Positions 1 to 5,096 of a stretch of DNA of 5,096 nt are shown in pieces (position 1 is the stretch's first letter; each line of letters opens with the position of its first letter). Below the pieces are notes generated by a model that had not been told where the DNA came from, made no database searches, and saw nothing but the letters and a program-made list of their open reading frames with translations. The position numbers were made by a program, and so were the translations under genes. The stretch is from Planctomicrobium sp. (GTDB lineage: Bacteria; Planctomycetota; Planctomycetia; Planctomycetales; Planctomycetaceae): contig JAJDEL010000080.1 in NCBI GenBank assembly GCA_029259835.1, positions 1 through 5,096 of the forward strand, read 5' to 3'.

Positions 1-1073
<1,073 letters not shown>

Positions 1074-1074
1074 G

Positions 1075-1094
1075 CCCCTCGCAGCTGCGTGGGG
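1075..1094. promoter_or_regulatory. 20-bp near-perfect palindrome, candidate operator
   Basis: CCCC-T-CGCAGCTGCG-T-GGGG: a perfect 10-bp core palindrome (1080-1089) flanked by CCCC and GGGG arms, with one symmetric T/T mismatch. It lies 55-75 bp upstream of the enolase start, a plausible place for a dimeric regulator. It resembles no operator consensus that I can name. Confidence 0.4.
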
Positions 1095-1124
1095 GATATT
1101 CAGAATACGGGAATATTCACAATA

Positions 1125-1175
1125 CACTCTGTAGCGATGGTTTTACCAAAACGGGCACCGCTTCACCACAGAGTG
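1125..1175. repeat. Bulged stem-loop with 12 paired bases
   Basis: CACTCTGT (1125-1132) pairs perfectly with ACAGAGTG (1168-1175). It continues as AGCG (1133-1136) with CGCT (1159-1162) after a one-sided 5-nt bulge (1163-1167). Inside, GTTTT (1140-1144) and AAAAC (1148-1152) could form a small hairpin. It could act as DNA dyad or as leader RNA of either neighbour; no U-run follows. A smaller dyad, ATATTC/GAATAT (1096-1101, 1111-1116), lies beside it. Confidence 0.4.
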
Positions 1176-1412
1176 AGATTTCAGGTCGGATTCATCTCAC
1201 ATTGGGTAATGATTGCCCTCATTTTGAAGTTCTCTATTTTCTCTATTTTCATTAACCGGAATGAATCGCAGATATCGCATCAACGGCTGATCGGCAGAGA
1301 CCAAACGTTCGTTTTCACCGTCATCTTTGCCGATGAACAGAGAAGAGTTGGGCTATCACATCTAACCGGCATTCGCCATTTGAAGTCAGTTGCGTAACGA
1401 GGGGGATCAACG

Positions 1413-2672
1413 ATGTTGAGAAAGATTTGTTTTGCAGGTGTGGCGGCTGTCACCTTGCTGACTGTTTGTCAGAGTAGCCAAGCCCAGATGTTTTTTGAGG
1501 CTGATTGGCTCTACTACGGACGAGACAACGATTCGGGAAAAAATATCGTGACCGGGGCGGAATCCATCGGACTCTCCGACGGTGACTTCGATATGACGTC
1601 AGGATATCGGTTGATTTTGGGAGGCTCGATAGGCGAGTTCGATGTCGATGCCAGTTTCTTTCAACTCGACTCCTGGAACAGTGGATCAAGTGGAACGTTT
1701 ACGAACCTGATTATTCTCGATGACACTGCTGGAAACGCCATGGTCGATCCAGGTGGAATGGCGAATTCACTCGCTCCATTTACAGCGTTGAGTGAAGCTG
1801 CCAGGTTCTTGCCGTTGATGATGGGAATGGATGACGAAACGACAGAAAGCGAGCGTCTTCGCGCTTACACAGACCCACATACTGCTGCCATGATTCCACT
1901 GACCTATGAAACTTTTAATGATTCAAACTTCCGCGAATTCGAAATCAATTTAGGGACGCAGCGGAATACAAATTGGTGGCGATTCTCCGCTGGGTATCGA
2001 CACATCAAACTGGACGAACGGAGCGGTCTGACGGTTGCTGGGGCATTCGATGCACTCGATATCGACGATGGAAATCCGTTTGATGGAACAGTCAACGACG
2101 ATCCCAATAACATCCTGAGCGATGCTGCACTCACGAGTACCGGACTCATGAACATCGGCGGAGCAGGGGATGGGTTTGATGCGATCTTTGTCACTGCAGA
2201 TCCGATGATGGCAATTCCTGCTGACTATGTTGCCTATCAGATTTTAGGTCGGTCAAACAACGAATTGAACGGAGCACAAGTCACGACTGCAATCCGCATT
2301 TTCGATGGAGAATGGATCACAGTTGAAGGAATCGGGAAAGCCGGAATTTATCGCAACCAACTCAGTGGTTCTGTTCAGGAAACGGTTGTCGGATCTGGTA
2401 ACGACGATTCCGTTTACCGCCGTACGTTCACAGACACGGACACCTCAGCCGCCTTCGCTGGCAACCTGGGTGTCCGTGGAACGGTTTCGCTGACCGACTA
2501 CATCAACATCATCGTCGGCTATGACGTGTTGTTCCTGAGCGGAGTCGCGATCGGTGCTGAACAAGCAGACGGACTGAGCACCGACATCTTCGGCGCGACA
2601 CGTTATCAGGTTCAAAGTGATGGCACCCTGATCGCCTACGGCAGCAACCTCGGCTTCGAAGTTCTCTGGTAA
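1413..2672 (+). CDS. Secreted outer-membrane beta-barrel protein, BBP7-like
   Basis: A 419-residue protein, probably inserted in the outer membrane. The first 24 residues are a typical Sec signal peptide: Arg3 and Lys4, a hydrophobic core at about 7-19, and Ser-Gln-Ala before a likely cut at Gln25. Cys19 does not fit a lipobox. The mature part starts MFFEADWLYYGRDND and ends SNLGFEVLW; a terminal aromatic residue on a final strand is characteristic of outer-membrane barrels. Short alternating polar/hydrophobic stretches recur, such as FREFEINLG (173-181) and NTNWWRFSAGYRHI (185-198). The segment YINIIVGYDVLFLSGVAIG (363-381) resembles the closing strands of the planctomycetal BBP7 family. Loops are rich in Asp and Gly, notably around residues 211-232. 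Start: AGGGGG lies 7 nt before ATG 1413. It seems to be a single-gene unit ended by the hairpin at 2772. Family assignment rests on recognition only; substrate and pore function are unknown. Confidence 0.75.
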   Translation: MLRKICFAGVAAVTLLTVCQSSQAQMFFEADWLYYGRDNDSGKNIVTGAESIGLSDGDFDMTSGYRLILGGSIGEFDVDASFFQLDSWNSGSSGTFTNLIILDDTAGNAMVDPGGMANSLAPFTALSEAARFLPLMMGMDDETTESERLRAYTDPHTAAMIPLTYETFNDSNFREFEINLGTQRNTNWWRFSAGYRHIKLDERSGLTVAGAFDALDIDDGNPFDGTVNDDPNNILSDAALTSTGLMNIGGAGDGFDAIFVTADPMMAIPADYVAYQILGRSNNELNGAQVTTAIRIFDGEWITVEGIGKAGIYRNQLSGSVQETVVGSGNDDSVYRRTFTDTDTSAAFAGNLGVRGTVSLTDYINIIVGYDVLFLSGVAIGAEQADGLSTDIFGATRYQVQSDGTLIAYGSNLGFEVLW

Positions 2673-2771
2673 ACGAACTCCTCGCGCAGTTTCGTTGCGA
2701 CTGGTCATTGGCATCCAAAAGTTCAATCCAGCAAGCAACCCTGCCATTCAGCGACCAAAAACTGAGAACTC

Positions 2772-2803
2772 ACACGACCACGCAATGATTTGCGTGGTCG
2801 TGT
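2772..2803 (+). terminator. Perfect 14-bp hairpin downstream of the barrel gene
   Basis: ACACGACCACGCAA (2772-2785), loop TGAT, then TTGCGTGGTCGTGT (2790-2803): a perfect 14-bp stem with a 4-nt loop, about 100 bp after the stop codon. The following bases, TCTAGTATT, are only moderately T-rich, so it could be a weak intrinsic terminator or an mRNA-stabilising end. Its place between two plus-strand genes supports an end-of-transcript role. Confidence 0.7.
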
Positions 2804-3066
2804 TCTAGTATTAAGTCACCTAAACATTGCACTGTGAATCCCATAGTCGGTTGTGATGGGAGACGTCCGCATTTCCGCTGAGTATTGACGTGGAGTACAC
2901 GGGTGTGCTGCAATGGTGCGGCATTGCATTCGACGGCGAGTCAGCTCCAGTTCTGCCGTTCCCGTTTCGCACGGGTGTTGCCGGGTGCCGTGAGTTCTGT
3001 TTGTTGGCAATCTCCCATCTTCCAATTTCCCTTGACGCTCCCTGTTCGACTTGAGAAATTGTCATA
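2804..3066. other. Non-coding stretch with small hairpins
   Basis: No supported gene lies here; open frames on both strands lack ribosome-binding sites and protein-like composition. Three short inverted repeats are visible: TCCCAT/ATGGGA (2839-2844, 2856-2861), TGCAATG/CATTGCA with a 6-nt loop (2909-2915, 2922-2928) and CCCGT/ACGGG (2961-2965, 2971-2975). The part around 2900-2990 is rich in G, C and CGGC-like words compared with the flanks. It could be a degraded gene, an intergenic repeat or an RNA; nothing here decides between these. Confidence 0.4.
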
Positions 3067-3095
3067 TTGCCATAGACAGAATTGTTCTGTATAAA
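3067..3095 (+). promoter_or_regulatory. Sigma70-type promoter of the DUF4303-like gene
   Basis: TTGCCA (3067-3072, 5 of 6 to TTGACA), a 17-bp spacer, and TATAAA (3090-3095, 5 of 6 to TATAAT). Transcription would start near 3102, giving a leader of about 22 nt that includes the AGAGGA site at 3111-3116. This is the best promoter in the window. Confidence 0.75.
3076..3090. promoter_or_regulatory. Perfect inverted repeat in the promoter spacer, candidate operator
   Basis: ACAGAA-TTG-TTCTGT, perfect 6-bp arms with a 3-bp centre. The outer TA (3073-3074) and TA (3092-3093) extend the symmetry to 21 bp with one mismatched pair. It fills the space between -35 and -10, so a bound dimer would block RNA polymerase. 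The regulator is unknown; it does not match the CTG-N10-CAG LexA pattern. Confidence 0.5.
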
Positions 3096-3110
3096 AATAA
3101 GTGATGCAAC

Positions 3111-3116
3111 AGAGGA
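3111..3116 (+). promoter_or_regulatory. Ribosome-binding site deciding start 3124
   Basis: AGAGGA lies 7 nt before ATG 3124. The longer in-frame option, TTG 3082, lies inside the promoter spacer and is therefore unlikely to be transcribed. Confidence 0.75.
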
Positions 3117-3123
3117 TCTTGGT

Positions 3124-3675
3124 ATGTCGTTCGAATCATTAATCGCTCGTTTACCGGAAGCGTTTGCGAAGGAGCTTTCAGAACGATTCGCGACACTCAA
3201 GGCGTCCAATCCGTCGGAGACCTTTTATGGCATTGCGACTTGTCACGAGTGCGACACCTGTTCGTGCTACTTAACTGCACGCACGGAAGAAGCCATTCAA
3301 CGTGAACTAGAAGAGCGTGCAGGAGGAGGGCCTGTGTCGGGATTGTCGTTTGATCGCTATTGGGTTCCCGAATGGGAATATGCAAACGACAAAGCCTTCA
3401 CAAACGAATTGCATGACCAGATTTGGTCTGCCTCAGAAGCCGAGGGTTTGGATTACGTCAACACAAAGCGCCAAGTCTTTGACGCGTATGTATCCGGTTT
3501 GCGTCTGTTCGAGGCGAATGGAGGTCTCCACGAATTCACGCGTGACAAGTTCATTCTGATCCCATGGTTTCACGATCCCGGTGATGAAAATGTCTGGGTC
3601 TTGCAGGCGGTCAGTGACCTGAATCCAAAAGCAGTTTCAGATGCGTTTGCCGAAGAGTATGCTTACGCAGATTGA
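3124..3675 (+). CDS. DUF4303-like protein of unknown function
   Basis: A 183-residue, probably cytoplasmic, acidic protein with no signal peptide or membrane segment. Residues 1-30 look like an amphipathic helix. Then comes TFYGIATC (33-40), and the segment DRYWVPEWEYANDKAF (77-92) resembles the conserved Trp-rich EWEY-type region of DUF4303 proteins; overall length also fits that family. DUF4303 has no function that I can name with confidence. Distinctive here is a cysteine cluster, Cys40-His-Glu-Cys43-Asp-Thr-Cys46-Ser-Cys48, on what would be an early beta strand. It could bind metal or respond to redox state, which is inference. The C-terminal half includes FILIPWFHDPGDENVWVL (133-150). 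It appears monocistronic: own promoter at 3067, operator-like dyad in the spacer, and the next gene nearly 300 bp away. Start ATG 3124 is chosen from the AGAGGA site and the promoter position. Confidence 0.7.
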   Translation: MSFESLIARLPEAFAKELSERFATLKASNPSETFYGIATCHECDTCSCYLTARTEEAIQRELEERAGGGPVSGLSFDRYWVPEWEYANDKAFTNELHDQIWSASEAEGLDYVNTKRQVFDAYVSGLRLFEANGGLHEFTRDKFILIPWFHDPGDENVWVLQAVSDLNPKAVSDAFAEEYAYAD

Positions 3676-3780
3676 GTTGCATAGTAACAGTTGAATCGGA
3701 GTAGCGGTTCCACGGGGATTCGGATTCCAAATAGGTTGTGCCACCCGGTTAACCTAAACGTTACGCAACAAAGCTGTGAC

Positions 3781-3822
3781 AGTAACGAGTAGGGCAGGCA
3801 GGAGCCTGCCTTACTCGTTACT
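3781..3822. repeat. REP-like palindrome, copy 1
   Basis: A 42-bp hairpin: AGTAACGAGTA (3781-3791) pairs perfectly with TACTCGTTACT (3812-3822), and GGGCAGGC (3792-3799) with GCCTGCCT (3804-3811) except for one G-T pair; the loop is AGGA. The tetranucleotide GTAG (3789-3792) sits at the foot of the GGCAGGC/GCCTGCC stem, as in REP sequences processed by RAYT transposases. The first 19 bases match copy 2 at 18 positions. It could also serve as an RNA end for the DUF4303-like gene, 106 bp upstream, though only CTTTG follows. Confidence 0.75.
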
Positions 3823-3943
3823 TTGATTCAATTCATTGACAGGTGATTAAATTCCCCTGAAGATGCTGTTCAATACAGATTTGACTCTTATGCCAAATCA
3901 TGGCGGAGCTTGAAATGACTAAGCCTATGATCTGACTGACTTG

Positions 3944-3949
3944 AAGGAG
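3944..3949 (+). promoter_or_regulatory. Ribosome-binding site deciding start 3959
   Basis: AAGGAG with 9 nt before ATG 3959. It overlaps the codons after the alternative in-frame TTG 3941, which makes that longer start unlikely. Confidence 0.8.
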
Positions 3950-3958
3950 AGAATCGAG

Positions 3959-4504
3959 ATGGTAAAACAACTCGCCAACACGATACCTGGATTTCCGTTT
4001 TCCAAAGTAGTGGTGGTGGTAGTGCTCGGATTAGTTGGTTGTGCCGGAGTCCTATTTGCATTTGGAGGCGGAAAACTTAAATTTAGTAGCCCATCAAATT
4101 CGTCTCGTTCTGCAAAATTTGGTCGCGTTTTCCTGCACACCGTCAAACTCTCTCCTGTCGGTGATCTTGATAGTGGTGCATTTGATCCGAAAGAGGCATG
4201 GGTCGAAAACATTTACGAAAATTACGAGTCCATTCCCTTGCGCAAACAGGTCGCTGGGAAGAGATTGTGTGTCAGACTCGAATACTCCAAGTCTGGGCCG
4301 TATACCTCCAGTACACCGCTACAGCATTTGGAAATGGCAATCAACGAGAATAGGCCGAAGCCAACAGGTGGGAGAAAGAATGGAACTGGAATGACATTTT
4401 CTTTTCCGATTGATTCTTATAGTAAATTTCCCAAGAAAGGCAAGATTGTCTTTATCAACAAAGAAATGAAGATCGAGACTCGTTTTCGATACATCGTCAA
4501 ATAA
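3959..4504 (+). CDS. Unrecognised small membrane-anchored protein or lipoprotein
   Basis: I do not recognise this 181-residue protein. It has a short N-terminal region with Lys3 and Lys16, then a strongly hydrophobic segment at about 17-34 that opens with six valines (17-22, from a run of GTG/GTA codons). Leu25-Val-Gly-Cys28 fits a lipobox, so it may be a lipoprotein attached at Cys28. The hydrophobic stretch continues past Cys28, however, so a single transmembrane anchor with an exported C-terminal domain is equally possible. The remainder (about 45-181) is basic and soluble-looking, Lys/Arg-rich at the end, without recognised motifs. The start is set by AAGGAG at 3944. The gene is A/T-richer than enolase by eye and stands alone between two REP-like palindromes next to a RAYT gene, which suggests an accessory or recently gained gene. 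That is inference. Confidence 0.7.
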   Translation: MVKQLANTIPGFPFSKVVVVVVLGLVGCAGVLFAFGGGKLKFSSPSNSSRSAKFGRVFLHTVKLSPVGDLDSGAFDPKEAWVENIYENYESIPLRKQVAGKRLCVRLEYSKSGPYTSSTPLQHLEMAINENRPKPTGGRKNGTGMTFSFPIDSYSKFPKKGKIVFINKEMKIETRFRYIVK

Positions 4505-4602
4505 ACATCTTAGGAGCTGTCCCGAAATAACTTCTCGATTTCAGATGGTATCGGGAACTGCGGTGTAGTGACGAGTAGGGCAGGCTCCTGCCTGCCTTCC
4601 TG
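4505..4602 (+). other. Leader before the RAYT gene, with a weak hairpin
   Basis: TCCCGA (4520-4525) and TCGGGA (4551-4556) are 6-bp inverted arms with a long loop that also contains CTCGAT, able to pair with the ATCGGG end instead. No U-run follows, so it is a poor terminator candidate for the 3959 gene. REP-like copy 2 occupies 4567-4597. No clear promoter is seen. Confidence 0.4.
4567..4597. repeat. REP-like palindrome, copy 2, in front of the RAYT gene
   Basis: AGTGACGAGTAGGGCAGGC (4567-4585) matches copy 1 at 18 of 19 positions. It then has loop TCCT (4586-4589) and GCCTGCCT (4590-4597), closing an 8-bp stem with one G-T pair. GTAG (4575-4578) lies at the foot of the stem. Two things differ from copy 1: the loop is the reverse complement (TCCT against AGGA), and the outer right arm TACTCGTTACT is absent. 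It ends 23 bp before the RAYT start. Confidence 0.75.
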
Positions 4603-4620
4603 ATGTGGTATCATCTTTGG

Positions 4621-5096
4621 ATGCCCAATTATCGTCGTGCACATGTTCCTGGGGGAACGTATTTCTTTACGGTTGTGACACACCGTCGGAGACGATTGTT
4701 TCATGTCGCAGATCATCGAGCGTTACTCGGAGAAGCCATTCGTCAATGCCAACAGGATTGGCCTTTCGAAATCAATGCAATCGTTTTGTTGCCGGATCGT
4801 TTGCATACGATTTGGACGTTGCCGCCTGGAGACGAGGACTATTCTGGTCGCTGGAGCGTCATTAAGAAAAATTTCACTTCAGAGTTCCTTGCCAACGGCG
4901 GTGAGGACTGGCGCGTCTCCAAAGGCAAGCAACGCGAGAATCGTCGAGGTGTCTGGCAACGACGGTTTTGGGAACACGTCCTCGAAGACGAGGATGACTA
5001 CGAATCTCACTTCGATTACATCCACTACAATCCCGTGAAGCACAAACTGGTCAAGTGCCCTGGGGACTGGGAAGCGACCAGCTTTCATCGCTGGGT
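4621..5096 (+). CDS. REP-associated tyrosine transposase (RAYT), altered HUH motif, 3' end cut
   Basis: RAYTs are single-domain Y1 HUH nucleases related to IS200/IS605 TnpA that act on REP palindromes. The frame gives 158 codons and stays open at the right edge; the family usually ends within about 10-30 more residues. Recognisable blocks are MPNYRRAHVPGGTYFFTVVT (1-20), VLLPDRLHTIWTLPPGDEDY (55-74), GVWQRRFWEHVL (110-121) and DYIHYNPVKHKLV (132-144), with Tyr133 the likely catalytic tyrosine, then PGDWEATSFHRW (147-158). The HUH site normally reads Asp-His-Leu-His; here it is Asp59-Arg60-Leu61-His62, with Arg60 coded by CGT, one change from CAT. The protein may therefore be unable to nick DNA while still binding REP sequences, which is inference. 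ATG 4621 matches the usual family N-terminus; in-frame ATG 4603 would add six residues. Neither has a clear ribosome-binding site. REP-like copy 2 lies just upstream. Confidence 0.93.
   Translation, partial: MPNYRRAHVPGGTYFFTVVTHRRRRLFHVADHRALLGEAIRQCQQDWPFEINAIVLLPDRLHTIWTLPPGDEDYSGRWSVIKKNFTSEFLANGGEDWRVSKGKQRENRRGVWQRRFWEHVLEDEDDYESHFDYIHYNPVKHKLVKCPGDWEATSFHRW

Larger units (their letters stand above)
3676..3958. other. Intergenic region upstream of the orphan membrane gene
   Basis: It contains the REP-like palindrome at 3781-3822. Before it are small dyads: TAGGTT/AACCTA (3732-3737, 3751-3756) and CGTTAC (3759-3764), which could pair with GTAACG (3782-3787) in competition with the main hairpin. 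After it, a perfect TTGACA (3836-3841) is followed at 17 bp only by a poor -10 (GAAGAT). TTGATT (3823-3828) with TTAAAT (3847-3852) at 18 bp is another weak option. A promoter for the 3959 gene is likely here but not pinned down. No gene is supported. Confidence 0.5.

Noticed and set aside
3082..3123. TTG start extending the DUF4303-like protein by 14 residues
   Set aside because: The TTG lies between the -35 and -10 boxes, so it would not be in the mRNA; ATG 3124 has a well-placed AGAGGA.
2820..3209. 129-codon minus-strand open frame
   Set aside because: It overlaps the start of the DUF4303-like gene and its strong promoter on the other strand, has no ribosome-binding site, and its product is low-order.
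3941..3958. TTG start extending the orphan membrane protein by 6 residues
   Set aside because: The codons after it form the AAGGAG ribosome-binding site of ATG 3959, and no site precedes the TTG.
4513..4531. GGAGCTGTCCCGAAATAAC as the end of an insertion sequence
   Set aside because: It resembles some IS termini by feel only; no inverted partner or target duplication is found in the window.
4703..5088. Other-frame open frames over the RAYT (4703-5038 plus, 4879-5088 minus)
   Set aside because: The RAYT frame, with its family blocks throughout, explains this DNA.

Overview
The window looks like chromosomal DNA of a planctomycete (Planctomycetota). Three things point there: an outer-membrane barrel protein resembling the planctomycetal BBP7 porin-like family, a REP-associated tyrosine transposase (RAYT) of the type common in that phylum, and roughly balanced base composition with wide intergenic gaps. 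The species cannot be named from this sequence. No rRNA, tRNA, CRISPR array or complete insertion sequence was seen.

Layout. Positions 1-1020 (minus strand) hold most of enolase; its last ~90 codons lie beyond the left edge. A 392-bp divergent spacer (1021-1412), dense in inverted repeats, separates it from a secreted outer-membrane beta-barrel-like protein (1413-2672, plus). That gene ends in a strong perfect hairpin (2772-2803). A ~260-bp non-coding stretch with small hairpins follows. Next is a DUF4303-like gene (3124-3675, plus) with a near-consensus sigma70-type promoter and a perfect inverted repeat inside the promoter spacer.

The right third (3676-5096) is accessory in character. An unrecognised small membrane-anchored protein or lipoprotein (3959-4504) lies between two REP-like palindromes (3781-3822 and 4567-4597). 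The second palindrome sits directly in front of a RAYT gene (4621 to beyond the right edge). Both palindromes carry the GTAG tetranucleotide at the foot of a GC-rich hairpin, as known for RAYT substrates. The RAYT reads Asp-Arg-Leu-His where the catalytic HUH motif normally reads Asp-His-Leu-His, so it may have lost nicking activity.

The genes do not form an obvious pathway. Enolase is core metabolism, the barrel protein is envelope, and the remaining genes look like separate single-gene units, each with its own leader. The most notable system is the RAYT with its two REP-like elements bracketing an orphan membrane gene. The promoter/operator arrangement in front of the DUF4303-like gene comes next.
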